From CCMP332 sp040218795 (GTDB taxonomy: Bacteria; Bacteroidota; Bacteroidia; Cytophagales; CCMP332), in the NCBI GenBank assembly GCA_040218795.1, contig JAVJQT010000002.1, forward strand, positions 303,506 through 367,505: 64,000 bases of DNA, in the 5' to 3' direction. Position numbers and translations under genes: made by a program. A model generated the notes under the pieces. The model did no database searches. It was given only the letters and a program-made list of their open reading frames with translations, and was not told the DNA's origin. Position 1 is the stretch's first letter; each line of letters starts with the position of its first letter. Shown in pieces: positions 9,115 through 18,675 of the stretch.

Positions 9115-10161
9115 ATGTTGAAAGTTTGGCATGAATTAGCGTTGTTAGTATTGGTATTCTGTACCGTCCTCTCATGTAATTTTAACCCTGATGGAGTAAA
9201 TCCACCAAGTTGGAAATCTAGTTTTATTGGGCCTCTGGCTAATTCAAAAATCACATTGGAAGACCTTTTAGATTTTGATTCACTGGGGTTTAATTATGAA
9301 GTTTCGGCTTCGGAACTGTCCAATCAAATTCCTCCGGGAGGTGCTACTTTTCCCCTATTTCCTCCTTTCTCATTGCCTTCCTTACCCCCAGATACTTTTG
9401 ATATTGCCGAAGGTTTTCAGTATGCCATTTTTGATTCCGGGGAAATTGTTTTTGAGTTTATCAATAATCTGCCTATTACACTTAATTCCGGACAAATAAT
9501 TAGCGTTTACAGCGTAGTAGGGCCAAATAGAAATCAATTGGGAGACAAAATTTTTGATTTCAAATTGGAAGACAATCTTGAAGCAGGAGGTCGGGCCACT
9601 ACCATTTACTCCGATTTCACCGGTCTGGTGGTTTCTTCGCGATTAATAATCCAAATTGATACGGTCAGCTCCCCGGGGAGTACCACGCCGGTAACTTTTG
9701 ACTCGGAAAGTGGTTTTGAACTGACATTCTTTTTTAGAAATATTAAGGTTCGTGAAGTTGGGGTTTCCGCAGGAAATTCATTTGTATTGGGCGATACTAC
9801 ACCATTCACTTTTAGTTCAGGTACAATTCCTTCAACACTTGAATCTGGCATTTTGAAATTGCGATTAAGAAATGGGATTCCACTAAATATAGATCTAAAC
9901 CTTGATCTGTATGATGAGCATATGGAGCGATTGGGCAGTTTTATTGAAGCAGGTCAGAATATCATAAGCGCATCTGATACCTCAACGATCACTGTTGTTG
10001 TGGATGAGAATAACCTGGATTTATTAAACAATACAAGTTTTCTTGTTTCTTCTGTCCTTTTGGAAGATCAGGCAGTTCAGGGAGATACGGTGATTATCAA
10101 TTCCGATTCCCTTGTGCGTGCAAAAATTATTGGAGAAGTAGATGTAGACCTTGTCAAATGA
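9115..10161 (+). CDS. Hypothetical lipoprotein
   Basis: A 348-residue predicted lipoprotein with signal peptide and lipobox VLSC (Cys near residue 21). The mature part is rich in beta-strand patterns, Ser, Thr, Asp and Pro, with a proline-rich segment near residues 73-97, and resembles surface or periplasmic beta-sandwich proteins. I do not recognise a named domain. It overlaps the next gene by 4 bp (ATGA), so the two are translationally coupled and probably work together at the outer membrane: a lipoprotein plus a beta-barrel-like protein. Confidence 0.75.
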   Translation: MLKVWHELALLVLVFCTVLSCNFNPDGVNPPSWKSSFIGPLANSKITLEDLLDFDSLGFNYEVSASELSNQIPPGGATFPLFPPFSLPSLPPDTFDIAEGFQYAIFDSGEIVFEFINNLPITLNSGQIISVYSVVGPNRNQLGDKIFDFKLEDNLEAGGRATTIYSDFTGLVVSSRLIIQIDTVSSPGSTTPVTFDSESGFELTFFFRNIKVREVGVSAGNSFVLGDTTPFTFSSGTIPSTLESGILKLRLRNGIPLNIDLNLDLYDEHMERLGSFIEAGQNIISASDTSTITVVVDENNLDLLNNTSFLVSSVLLEDQAVQGDTVIINSDSLVRAKIIGEVDVDLVK

Positions 10162-11573
10162 AAATAAGATTTACCATACTATTTGCGATACTAACACCTT
10201 TGTTTTTAAATGCTCAGCACAATATTGGCACTACATATTGCGAACATAATGACCTTAATGCATCGAGATATCAACCCTCTGAACTGGATTTTGGAGATAA
10301 AAAATTCCAGATAGGGTTTAATTATGATTTTTTCATTGGCAATAGAAGTATTGATTATGCCGAATTAAATGCGGTTTTTAATGATGATCAATTGACGCAG
10401 GAAGACATTCAAGCTATTGTAAATGAATCGGATGAAATAAATCAAATTGGACTTGGACAAAACTACCAGGTTATCGGACTAGGATACCAGTTAAGAACCA
10501 ATTCCGGGAAAAAGTACGATATAGCATTTACAATTGTCGATAAATTTTCTGCAACACTTCAGCTATCAAGAAATTTTTTAAAACTGGCGCTTGAAGGTAA
10601 TAATTCACCATTTTTCAGAGGTCAACGTGTAAGCATGGGCGAGACCAAATTAAGTGCGTTATATACCAGAGCCTATTCGTTTAATATAGCAATGCCTGTT
10701 TTTTTCAAAGACAATGATCATAAAGTTAGGATAGGAATACGACCAAAGTTTATTCAAGGCATGGCCGGTGTCAATCCGGAGTCTTCCGAAGTGTTTTTAA
10801 CTACGGAACAAAACGGTGAATTCATTCAGATGGATTTTAATTATAATTATCAAACTTCCGGAATTCAAAATTTTGACCCTTTTAAAGCAAATGGGGTCGG
10901 TTGGGGTTTGGATTTCGGTGTTACCGGCTTTATTTCAGAACACTTTGAAATTGTGGCAAGTGTTTTAAATCTAGGATCAGTTACATTTAATAATAATACC
11001 AAGACTTATTCGAAAGAAGGCAGCCACCGCTTTGAAGGTATCTTTATCCCCAATCTATTGGGTGCCTCTCCTGCAAATTTGGATTTTGAGGAAGAATCCA
11101 GCATCTATAATCCTGTGATTACTGAAGACGAATCATTTTCAATGGGTCTAGGCGCAAGATTTGGTTTGGAATTACAATATAAAACGCCGGAAAAACCGAG
11201 AACTAGAAGAGCTATGACGATGGCAAGAAGTATAAAAAAAGCTAAAGCAAAACAAGCAAAGCAAAAAGATTACGAAGGGAATATTTCAAATACTATATAC
11301 TTCACCTACATTCAGGGGCTGGATGAACAACCCGGTAATACCACAAGACCATTTGTATCCATAGGTTATATGCATGATTTTCACGATTATTTTGATATTG
11401 GTCTATCCGCTGCTTATGGTGGATTTAATAATTTAGCCCTCGGAGCATTTTTTGCAGTAAATATTGCCCACCATGTAAAATTTGGACTAAGTTCTGATAA
11501 TATAAGTGCTTTAATTGTTCCAAAATCAGCTACTGGCTTTGATATAGCAACTAATTTTTCCGTTTCTTTCTAA
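10158..11573 (+). CDS. Outer-membrane protein, DUF5723-like
   Basis: A 471-residue protein with a signal peptide (cleavage after LNAQ). The sequence alternates in the way of an outer-membrane barrel (repeated Gly/aromatic strands such as IGLGYQLR, GVGWGLDFGVTGF) and carries a Lys-rich loop near residues 345-375. The order of features, including the early motif with Asn and Pro and the late DIGLSAAYGGFNNLALG segment, resembles the DUF5723 family common in Bacteroidota, of unknown function. It overlaps the preceding lipoprotein gene by 4 bp. The lipoprotein may be an accessory part of the barrel. Confidence 0.7.
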   Translation: MKIRFTILFAILTPLFLNAQHNIGTTYCEHNDLNASRYQPSELDFGDKKFQIGFNYDFFIGNRSIDYAELNAVFNDDQLTQEDIQAIVNESDEINQIGLGQNYQVIGLGYQLRTNSGKKYDIAFTIVDKFSATLQLSRNFLKLALEGNNSPFFRGQRVSMGETKLSALYTRAYSFNIAMPVFFKDNDHKVRIGIRPKFIQGMAGVNPESSEVFLTTEQNGEFIQMDFNYNYQTSGIQNFDPFKANGVGWGLDFGVTGFISEHFEIVASVLNLGSVTFNNNTKTYSKEGSHRFEGIFIPNLLGASPANLDFEEESSIYNPVITEDESFSMGLGARFGLELQYKTPEKPRTRRAMTMARSIKKAKAKQAKQKDYEGNISNTIYFTYIQGLDEQPGNTTRPFVSIGYMHDFHDYFDIGLSAAYGGFNNLALGAFFAVNIAHHVKFGLSSDNISALIVPKSATGFDIATNFSVSF

Positions 11574-11602
11574 AAAAAAACCCCGAAGCGTAAACTACGG
11601 GG
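11572..11602 (-). terminator. Intrinsic terminator on the minus strand
   Basis: CCCCG and CGGGG (11602-11598 and 11585-11581) enclose a short loop with one internal mismatch, followed on the minus strand by nine T's. It is one of the clearest intrinsic terminators in the window, yet no minus-strand protein gene lies upstream of it before 11.9 kb. Confidence 0.7.
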
Positions 11603-11705
11603 CTCAAAGATTTGGGGGTGTGTTATTGGAGACCTTTCAAATCCAATAAGGGAACGAAGACTATCCCCGTCTTCCTTCACTGACACCCCCTCAAAATCTT
11701 GGGTC
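11572..11705 (-). ncRNA. Candidate structured small RNA with intrinsic terminator
   Basis: Read on the minus strand this intergenic element folds into a three-way junction followed by a terminator. The closing stem pairs AAGATTT and GGGGGTGT (11700-11694 and 11690-11683, with a 3-nt bulge) with 11621-11607, 15 pairs in all. Arm one is GAAGAC/GTCTTC (11674-11669 with 11661-11656). Arm two is TTATTGGA/TCCAATAA (11649-11642 with 11630-11623). A GC stem (11602-11581) with nine T's (11580-11572) ends it. The T-tract lies on the minus side only, and no minus-strand gene ends here, so a separate minus transcript is the simplest reading. I see no clear promoter upstream and cannot match it to a family. 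A 3' UTR structure of the plus-strand gene is the alternative. Confidence 0.55.
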
Positions 11706-11897
11706 AATTATTAAATCACTAAATGGTTTTACCCTTTTGGTAATTCTAAAGTAGTAAAAATCAGGTCTGGTTAAATAACCCTTTTTGGGGGATTTTTGAA
11801 TTATTGGTTCTTAAATGACTTAAAAACAAGACATGTCATCTTGAATTTTGTCAAAAAAAGGACAAATGAAACATGAATTATTTATCACTTTTATAAA

Positions 11898-12356
11898 ATG
11901 AGAATCGCAGTAATCTTTTTTTCACTCCTCATAATTGTTTTCTCTTGCAAAGATTCCAAAGACGAAGTGATGGATCCCGGATTAATCATTGAAGCACCTG
12001 ATGATAAAATGGAAATTGAAGAAATTTTGGCAGGGACTTCTTCTCGAGCATGGGTAAGCGAGAGTTTTAATTTGGAAATATACGGTTCAATCGAATGCAG
12101 ATCAGACGATGTCTTTACCTTTTTCAATGATGGCACATTTGAATACGATGGTGGTCAGATGCTTTGCGGAGATTCTGACAATTCGCAAATTGTTACAGGT
12201 ACCTGGGAGGTGGACTTAAATAATAATCGAATTATTTTCGATAAGGGCCTGGAAACTGAAACAATAGCAAATTATATTACAGTGAAGGAAGATGTTCTAA
12301 GAGTAATGGGTTCCTGGAACAGCCTGAGTATTGATGCCAGTTATATTAGACAGTAA
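11898..12356 (+). CDS. Lipocalin-like lipoprotein
   Basis: A 152-residue lipoprotein with a signal peptide and lipobox (VFSC, Cys near residue 17). The mature part has the layout of small Bacteroidota lipocalin-like domains: a SSRAWV segment at the start, then DDVFTFFNDGTFEYDGG, a GTWEVDLNNNRIIF strand pair, and a final strand. Such proteins form a small barrel on the outer membrane; ligands are unknown. It is monocistronic between the candidate RNA and the convergent response-regulator gene. Confidence 0.7.
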   Translation: MRIAVIFFSLLIIVFSCKDSKDEVMDPGLIIEAPDDKMEIEEILAGTSSRAWVSESFNLEIYGSIECRSDDVFTFFNDGTFEYDGGQMLCGDSDNSQIVTGTWEVDLNNNRIIFDKGLETETIANYITVKEDVLRVMGSWNSLSIDASYIRQ

Positions 12357-12391
12357 AGCGTAGTCAAAACTTGGCGCTATAATTACCTAAA

Positions 12392-13018
12392 TTAAATCAA
12401 CTTATTTTTTAAGGCCTTTTCAATTGCTTCCGCTTTTGAGTGCACCTCCAATTTCAGATAAATATTTTTTATATGGGTTCTGATGGTTTCTTTATTTACA
12501 AAGAGATCATCAGCTATAGTGCTATAGCTTTTGCCTTTCGAAAGTAATTCGAGCACCTCTGTTTCCCTGGCGGTCAATGGTGAATGCAGATTTCTTTGAA
12601 ATGAATTAACTACTTTCCTGGCTATTTGAGTACTCATTGGCGCTCCGCCGAAATGGGCATCTTTTATGGCATCCAATAGTTTTTCCGGTGGGGTATTTTT
12701 CGTCATATATCCGGTAGCACCAGAACATAAGGCATCAAAAATAAGGTCGTCGTCTTCGTGTACAGTTATAACAATTACATTAAGCCTTGGAAATAATCTT
12801 CTGATTTTTTTGATCCCCTCGATCCCTGACATGCCCGGCAACTCAATGTCTACAAGCATGACATCTAAATCATGATTTTCAATATCCTTAAGTGCGCTTT
12901 CGCAACTTCCGTAACTCACGATACACTCATAATCATCCGATGCATTAATTAGTAAAGTAAAGCCCTCCCTAATCAAATTATCATCCTCAATCATGCCTAC
13001 TTTTATTTTACTACTCAT
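12392..13018 (-). CDS. LuxR/NarL-family response regulator
   Basis: A 208-residue response regulator. The receiver domain covers about residues 5-120, with acidic residues ED12D13 and phosphoacceptor Asp57 in MLVDIELPGMSG. The C-terminal helix-turn-helix of the LuxR type is LTARETEVLELLSKGKSYSTIADDLFVNKETIRTHIKNIY, near residues 145-200. It lies 2 bp after the sensor kinase gene and is clearly its partner. Phosphorylation would switch DNA binding; target genes are not visible, though autoregulation is common. Confidence 0.92.
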   Translation of the reverse strand: MSSKIKVGMIEDDNLIREGFTLLINASDDYECIVSYGSCESALKDIENHDLDVMLVDIELPGMSGIEGIKKIRRLFPRLNVIVITVHEDDDLIFDALCSGATGYMTKNTPPEKLLDAIKDAHFGGAPMSTQIARKVVNSFQRNLHSPLTARETEVLELLSKGKSYSTIADDLFVNKETIRTHIKNIYLKLEVHSKAEAIEKALKNKLI

Positions 13019-13020
13019 CG

Positions 13021-16000
13021 TTATGCTGTTTTAAGTTTTTCTGAAATAATTGTATTAGGTTTTAATCGAATCAGCGTACCTTTTGGAATATTTGATTCAA
13101 CACTGAGTTCAGCGGCTATTTTTCTTGCTCGCTTTTTCATATTCAGGAGTCCATTTCCAAGGTTGTTTTCTGTATCCTGAATGCCAATACCATCATCACT
13201 GAGTGTAACCATGGGAATTGTGCTGTTTTGAATCTTATTAAAACTAAGCTCAATATTTTTTGCATTTGAATGTTTTACAGAATTGTTAATTGCCTCTTTA
13301 AAGATTAGTACCAGGTGTCTTGCAAAATCAGTGGTTAGAATATTTTCCTTCAAAGATTCTTCGATACCTGAGACTACAAAATTCACCTCGGTTTCCAGCG
13401 TCATTTCATCGCCAAAATCCTTTAAACGAATGGCCAATTCGTAAACTGAATTATTATCGGGATTGATAGTCCAGATAAAATCCCTGGTGCCATTGTATAG
13501 TTTTTGCGATTGTTCTCCAATCGAGTGAACAACGCCCCTTATGTCTTCGGACTGTTCTTTTAATCGTTGTTTCAAAATTTCTGTCAAGACATTGATTCTT
13601 GTTAAATAATGGCCCATTTCATCGTGAAAATCAGCAGCGGCTTTCCTTCTTACCTTTTCATTCAAATCATTTTGCATCTTTTCAATTTTCAATACATATC
13701 TGATTTTATCATTAAGCTTTTTGCGGTAAACGAGATAAATCAAAACAGAAATTACCAAAACGACTGAAATAAAAAACTCGGACATCTGCCAAAAAGGTGG
13801 GGTAATCGAAAATTTCAATTCGGCACAATGTTCATTCCAAATACCATTGTTATTGGATCCCCGAACCATTAGTGTATAATTGCCTGGTTTTAACTGAGAG
13901 AATGAAACTCTACGTTGATTTCCCAATTGAATCCAGTCTTTGTCAAGTCCTTCCAATTTATAAGCATATTCATTTTTCCGCGGATTAGTGAAATCGAGGG
14001 CCACAAATTCAACCGTGAAATTGTTTTCATCATTCTCAAAACTCAAGTCAGGATTGTCAAGCAAGTCTCTGAATGAATATATTTCTTTACCAAAACGTTT
14101 TACAGAAGTAATATGAACCTTGGGTAAATGTAAATTCACAATAATATCTTCCGGATAGAACTGAGTAACCCCTGCGATACTTCCAAACATTATTTTGCCA
14201 TCATTTTTCTGATGGAAAGCGCCGATATTAAACTCATTGCTTAAAATTCCATCGCCTCTAACGAAATTTTTAAATTCTTCTGTTTCAGGATTATAAGTAA
14301 TAATACCCATATTTGAACTCATCCATAAATTATTCTTTTTATCGCTATAAATTGAATACAAAAATTCGTTCGGTAATCCCTGTTCATAGCCATAATATTG
14401 AAATATGGCTTTTTGATTTTCAAATCTGAGTTGATTTAAGCCATGTGCTGTGGCAATCCAATAATTGCCATTGGAGTCTTCATGAACATGATTAATATCA
14501 TTAGAACAAATGCCATTTGTATTTAATGGATCATGAAAAAAATGCCCGAATTCATATTTCCCTTTTTTATTAGATATTCTGTGTAGCCCACCAAATGTTG
14601 AAAGCCAAAGGCTCCCTTGGCTGTCTTCATAGATGTTTTTAATAGTGAATACATTTTTATCATAAAAATCTTCGGGCAGGTAAATAAACTCTTCAAATAT
14701 TTCTTTTTCAGGCAACCATTGATACAAACCTTCCCTTGTTGCAATCCAAAGTATGCCACTTCTGGAAAAATGTATATCGTAAATGTAATTCGAATACAAT
14801 CCGAATTCATTTGAATTGTTCATATTATAAAATTCTATGGCTGCTCGTTCAAGGTTTCTCAGGTCAGTGTTATCAATTTTTATTTTACCCAGTCCATCTA
14901 TTGTTCCGACCCAAATATTACCATGACCATCTTCTTCGAAGGCCCTAATTTTTGTGTTGCTAATCTTATTTAAAGAGCTGTTGCTTTTTTGGTAATTGTA
15001 AAATTCATTCGTTTTGGGATTTTGTATGCTTATCCCTTTTCTTGTTCCATACCAATTATATCCTTTCTTATCGGTATAAACTGAAAAAACTGCTGAATTG
15101 ATAAGGCCCTTCAATTCATTGGATCTTTGGGCAATATTTTGGAAGTTTCGACCCGATAGTGAGAGTTTTTTAACACCGTCTATATCTGTTCCAATCCAAA
15201 GAATTTTCTCATCTGAAGATTGATAAAAAGTGGTGTAGGTAATTTCACTTTGAAAATTATTCCGGATATGATCTTCCCTGATAAGATTAAATTTTGTATT
15301 CGTTCCGGGTTTTCTGGACAGTAATTTCCCATCTAAAGTTCCTATCCACAAACTGCCCTCGATATCTTGATTAATGAATTTTATTCCTTGGGAAAAATTT
15401 CCGGTTGAATAAGGATTTAACTTAAAATTAAAATTTGAGACAGCTTTCTTCGATACAAAAAGACTTTTGTTACAACCTACCCATAAATGATTTAGAGAAT
15501 CGATAAAGACACTTTTTACATTAAAACTCCTTGGGGATTGATGTTCAAAAGGATTAATCAGATTAAAAGTAAAGGAGTTGTCGGACTCTAATTTCAATCC
15601 GATCATGCCCTTATCTGTGCCGATTAAATAGTTACCATTTTTGATTTCAGTAATGGTTGATATAAAGTTTGAACTTCCCGGAAGGTGTTTGTTTTGGAAA
15701 AAGAATTGCTCAATAATGTGATCAGTATTGCCTGAAGCGCGAATCAGATTTAATCCAAATTCAGTTGCCACCCATATATTTCCCTGATTGTCTTCAAAAA
15801 TTTGGTTGATGGCATTATTACTAATACTATTTTCTTTAAGCGGATCAAATTTGAAATTAAGAAAGCTTTCATCTTCGGGGATAAATAAATTTAAACCTCC
15901 GCCATTTGTTCCTATCCACAGCCTGCCTTTACTATCATTTAGAATATTTGAAATAAAATTGGACGAAAGACTTGTGGTGTCAAAAGCCTTGTGTTTATAC

Positions 16001-16200
16001 ACTTTGAAATTATGCCCGTCGTATCTGTTAAGACCGTCCCAGGTGCCAAACCACATAAAACCGAATTGATCTTTCGTAATAGCGTTAACCTGATTTTGAG
16101 ACATACCTTCTTCAATACCCAAATGATCAAATGTATATATTTGAGCCTTGGACTGAATTGACAGTAGCACAAATGCAAATATTAGCGTACGCATATACAT
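13021..16200 (-). CDS. Two-component sensor kinase with periplasmic beta-propeller
   Basis: A 1059-residue sensor kinase. After a signal peptide, residues about 20-730 contain many propeller blades of the two-component regulator type, recognisable by repeated DSNGNYWIAT or GRLWIGTNGGG-like motifs. A Y_Y_Y domain (YAYKLEGLDKDWIQLG...LKPGNYTLMVRGSNNNGIW) follows, then one membrane segment and a NarL-type kinase with His859 in FHDEMGHYLTRIN and an ATPase domain (DDGIGI, GLLNMKKRA). Such sensors detect extracellular signals, often glycans. Unlike the hybrid kinases of Bacteroides it has no fused receiver and regulator; these are the separate gene at 12392. No polysaccharide locus is adjacent, so the ligand is unclear. 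Confidence 0.92.
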   Translation of the reverse strand: MYMRTLIFAFVLLSIQSKAQIYTFDHLGIEEGMSQNQVNAITKDQFGFMWFGTWDGLNRYDGHNFKVYKHKAFDTTSLSSNFISNILNDSKGRLWIGTNGGGLNLFIPEDESFLNFKFDPLKENSISNNAINQIFEDNQGNIWVATEFGLNLIRASGNTDHIIEQFFFQNKHLPGSSNFISTITEIKNGNYLIGTDKGMIGLKLESDNSFTFNLINPFEHQSPRSFNVKSVFIDSLNHLWVGCNKSLFVSKKAVSNFNFKLNPYSTGNFSQGIKFINQDIEGSLWIGTLDGKLLSRKPGTNTKFNLIREDHIRNNFQSEITYTTFYQSSDEKILWIGTDIDGVKKLSLSGRNFQNIAQRSNELKGLINSAVFSVYTDKKGYNWYGTRKGISIQNPKTNEFYNYQKSNSSLNKISNTKIRAFEEDGHGNIWVGTIDGLGKIKIDNTDLRNLERAAIEFYNMNNSNEFGLYSNYIYDIHFSRSGILWIATREGLYQWLPEKEIFEEFIYLPEDFYDKNVFTIKNIYEDSQGSLWLSTFGGLHRISNKKGKYEFGHFFHDPLNTNGICSNDINHVHEDSNGNYWIATAHGLNQLRFENQKAIFQYYGYEQGLPNEFLYSIYSDKKNNLWMSSNMGIITYNPETEEFKNFVRGDGILSNEFNIGAFHQKNDGKIMFGSIAGVTQFYPEDIIVNLHLPKVHITSVKRFGKEIYSFRDLLDNPDLSFENDENNFTVEFVALDFTNPRKNEYAYKLEGLDKDWIQLGNQRRVSFSQLKPGNYTLMVRGSNNNGIWNEHCAELKFSITPPFWQMSEFFISVVLVISVLIYLVYRKKLNDKIRYVLKIEKMQNDLNEKVRRKAAADFHDEMGHYLTRINVLTEILKQRLKEQSEDIRGVVHSIGEQSQKLYNGTRDFIWTINPDNNSVYELAIRLKDFGDEMTLETEVNFVVSGIEESLKENILTTDFARHLVLIFKEAINNSVKHSNAKNIELSFNKIQNSTIPMVTLSDDGIGIQDTENNLGNGLLNMKKRARKIAAELSVESNIPKGTLIRLKPNTIISEKLKTA

Positions 16201-16329
16201 ATTTTAAAATTAGCAAATACCTCGTGCATTTTGCTCACCCAATTTGGGTGAAGGGAATTTTTAGTGTTTTTAGGCAATTCTAATACTTGTTAAAACAATT
16301 TCATATGACTTTTTGGTTTCTTAACTAAT

Positions 16330-17937
16330 ATGAACGACGATCAAAACAAATATAATTTACGCCTGAGTTTACCTATTTTATTGGCTTTGGCACTGGTAAT
16401 AGGGATTCTGACCGGTTTAATGATATTTAATAAGGAGAAAAAGATAAATCTCACTCAGGACCCGAATTACAAAAAATACAAAGAGATAATTAGCCTGATT
16501 GAACGCGAATATGTTGATAAAGTCAATACCGAGGAATTAACCGAAAGTGCAATTAAAGAAATGCTTTCTAAACTCGATCCGCATAGCAGTTATATACCCT
16601 ATGAAAACAGGGAAATGAGTGCAATATCATTTGAGAGCAATTATCAGGGAATCGGCATAGAATTTAATATAATTAAAGACACACTGGTCGTTATTGCCCC
16701 ATTAAATGGGGGTCCCTCGGAAAAATTGGGGATTTTACCCGGAGACCGAATAATCCAAATTGATAATGAAAATGTGACTAATATTGGATTGACCAATAAA
16801 ATGGTTTTTGATCGATTAAGAGGCCCTAAAGATTCAGAGGTGAGTCTGGAAATTCTAAGACCGGGAAATAAAAAGAACATTCAATTCAATATTATTAGAG
16901 ATGAAATTCCAAGTATCTCTTTAATAGCAGCTTACATGCTTGATGAAACCAATGCTTATATTAAAATTAGCCGGTTTACAGAAAGCACAGCTCAGGAATT
17001 CAACGAAAAATTAGTCCAACTAAAATCAGAGGGAATGCAAAATCTTATTCTGGATTTGAGAAATAATTCGGGGGGGATATTGTCATCAGCGCTGTTTATT
17101 GTCGATGAATTGCTTGAAGACGACAAACTAATTTTATATACAAAAAGCAAGGTCAATACAAGAGATTTTGAGTACAAATCGAGAATAAAAGGAGAGTTTG
17201 AAAAAGGAAAATTGATTGTAATGATCAATGAAGGTAGTGCTTCTGCTTCCGAGATTGTAGCCGGCGCTTTACAGGATCACGACAGAGCTGTTTTAATTGG
17301 GCGAAGAAGTTTTGGAAAGGGCCTTGTTCAGTCTTCATTTGATTTGAATGATGGCTCAGAGCTGAGAATGACTATTTCCAGATATTATATTCCATCGGGC
17401 AGATCGATACAAAAGCCATATGCCAAGGGTAGGGAAGAATACTTAAAAGAATTAATTGAGAGGTACGAAAACGGTGAATTTTTTCATGCAGAAAATATAG
17501 AGTTTCCCGACTCCCTCACGTTTAGAACGAAATCGGGTCGTAAAGTATACGGAGGAGGAGGGATCATGCCGGACATTTTTGTGCCAACAGACACAAGTTT
17601 GAGAAGTACTTTTCTGCTTGAGTTAAATAGCAAAGGACTGCTATACGAATTTGCCTTTAACTATTCGAACAGTCATCGCAAAAAACTGGAAGCAATGGAT
17701 GAAGAAGAATTTGTGAAAGATTTTAAAATTAATGAAAAGCTATTAAACGATTTGATTGAGTTTGCTGTGAATGAAGGCATAACTTTTAATAAAGAAGATC
17801 TACAACGCTCCGTTGAAATGATTAAGGTTCAGCTTAAAGCATTAATAGCCAGAAACTTATGGAGAGATAATGGATTTTATAAGGTATACAACTCCATTGA
17901 CCCAAATTTTGAGGCAGCACTGGAGGAATTGCAATAG
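16330..17937 (+). CDS. S41 family C-terminal processing peptidase
   Basis: A 535-residue protease of the CtpA/Prc type. It has an N-terminal membrane anchor (residues 13-35), a PDZ domain near residues 100-185 (GGPSEKLGILPGDRIIQID), and the S41 core with the serine in INEGSASASEIVAG (probably Ser305) and the general-base lysine in RRSFGKGLVQ (Lys330); the 25-residue spacing is the classical one. It faces the periplasm and cleaves substrates near their C-termini in protein quality control. A C-terminal extension after residue 400 is typical for the Bacteroidota proteins. It is monocistronic. Confidence 0.92.
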   Translation: MNDDQNKYNLRLSLPILLALALVIGILTGLMIFNKEKKINLTQDPNYKKYKEIISLIEREYVDKVNTEELTESAIKEMLSKLDPHSSYIPYENREMSAISFESNYQGIGIEFNIIKDTLVVIAPLNGGPSEKLGILPGDRIIQIDNENVTNIGLTNKMVFDRLRGPKDSEVSLEILRPGNKKNIQFNIIRDEIPSISLIAAYMLDETNAYIKISRFTESTAQEFNEKLVQLKSEGMQNLILDLRNNSGGILSSALFIVDELLEDDKLILYTKSKVNTRDFEYKSRIKGEFEKGKLIVMINEGSASASEIVAGALQDHDRAVLIGRRSFGKGLVQSSFDLNDGSELRMTISRYYIPSGRSIQKPYAKGREEYLKELIERYENGEFFHAENIEFPDSLTFRTKSGRKVYGGGGIMPDIFVPTDTSLRSTFLLELNSKGLLYEFAFNYSNSHRKKLEAMDEEEFVKDFKINEKLLNDLIEFAVNEGITFNKEDLQRSVEMIKVQLKALIARNLWRDNGFYKVYNSIDPNFEAALEELQ

Positions 17938-17942
17938 CTCAA

Positions 17943-18137
17943 TTAAGGTTTTGATTTCCTTATAATTAAATTTTCTGCTTTCACATTGCTTTCAAAATCA
18001 AAGGCACTGCCCTTATTGCTTACTACAGTAACTTTTGATTTTTCAATGCCTAAATTGGAATTTTTTAGAAATGCCAGAACAAGCAGAAAATAAAAAAGAA
18101 TAATTTTGATCCAGAATGGTATATTAAGATTCTTCAC
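17943..18137 (-). CDS. Small membrane protein, uncertain
   Basis: A 64-residue frame on the minus strand between the protease and the phosphatase genes. It would encode one membrane helix (WIKIILFYFLLVLAFL, residues 9-24) and a polar C-terminal part with a VTVVSNKGSAFDF strand. The region would otherwise be an unexplained 260-base gap, and the composition is protein-like, but no start signal or known family supports it. It may be a genuine small inner-membrane protein or a chance frame. Confidence 0.35.
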   Translation of the reverse strand: MKNLNIPFWIKIILFYFLLVLAFLKNSNLGIEKSKVTVVSNKGSAFDFESNVKAENLIIRKSKP

Positions 18138-18201
18138 AAATCTTTTTTGATTACTAACAACACGCTATTTTACGCATTTGATTTCTGAAAGTTTAATAAA
18201 A

Positions 18202-18675
18202 ATGAAAATAAAAGTTCTTTTTGTCTGTCTAGGGAATATTTGCCGCTCACCGATGGCTGAAGGATTAATGATTTCGAAAATTAAAGCGAAAGGCATCGAT
18301 CATATTGAAGTGGATAGTGCCGGTACTTCGAATTATCATATCGGAGAAATGCCTGATAACAGAATGATGGAAACTGCAGCACACAATGGAATTATACTGG
18401 ACAGTAAAGCAAGACAATTTTCAAGAGTAGATTTTGAAGAGTTCGACTATATCATCGCAATGGATAAGAGCAATAAATCTGACATTTTAAAAATGGCACG
18501 AAATGATGAAGAACGTCAAAAGGTTCATTTAATGCGCGATTTTGATGATAATTCAGCAGAAAGTGATGTGCCGGATCCATATTTTGGAGGTCAAAAAGGT
18601 TTTGCAGACGTTTTTGACATTCTCGAGCGCTGCAGTGAAAATTTACTTAATTCAATTCTCGAAAACCGCACCTGA
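18202..18675 (+). CDS. Low-molecular-weight protein tyrosine phosphatase
   Basis: A 157-residue phosphatase. The P-loop CLGNICRS near the N-terminus holds the nucleophile Cys9 and Arg15, and the general-acid Asp is in PDPYFGG near the C-terminus. Such enzymes remove phosphate from tyrosine residues, often regulating polysaccharide export or small-molecule arsenate chemistry in other lineages; the full-length match here is to the phosphatase type. A longer frame from TTG 18178 exists but the ATG at 18202 starts exactly at the conserved KIKVLFVCLG. Its 3' end overlaps the aspartate kinase gene by 24 bp on the opposite strand. Confidence 0.9.
   Translation: MKIKVLFVCLGNICRSPMAEGLMISKIKAKGIDHIEVDSAGTSNYHIGEMPDNRMMETAAHNGIILDSKARQFSRVDFEEFDYIIAMDKSNKSDILKMARNDEERQKVHLMRDFDDNSAESDVPDPYFGGQKGFADVFDILERCSENLLNSILENRT

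Noticed and set aside
8654..9115. Fluoride riboswitch upstream of crcB
   Set aside because: The 90 bases between crcB and the divergent gene hold only two back-to-back promoter-like elements; I see no pseudoknotted aptamer-like fold.
11572..11705. 6S RNA or signal recognition particle RNA
   Set aside because: A three-arm junction does not match the long single hairpin of 6S RNA, and the conserved GGAA-type loop region of SRP RNA is not present.
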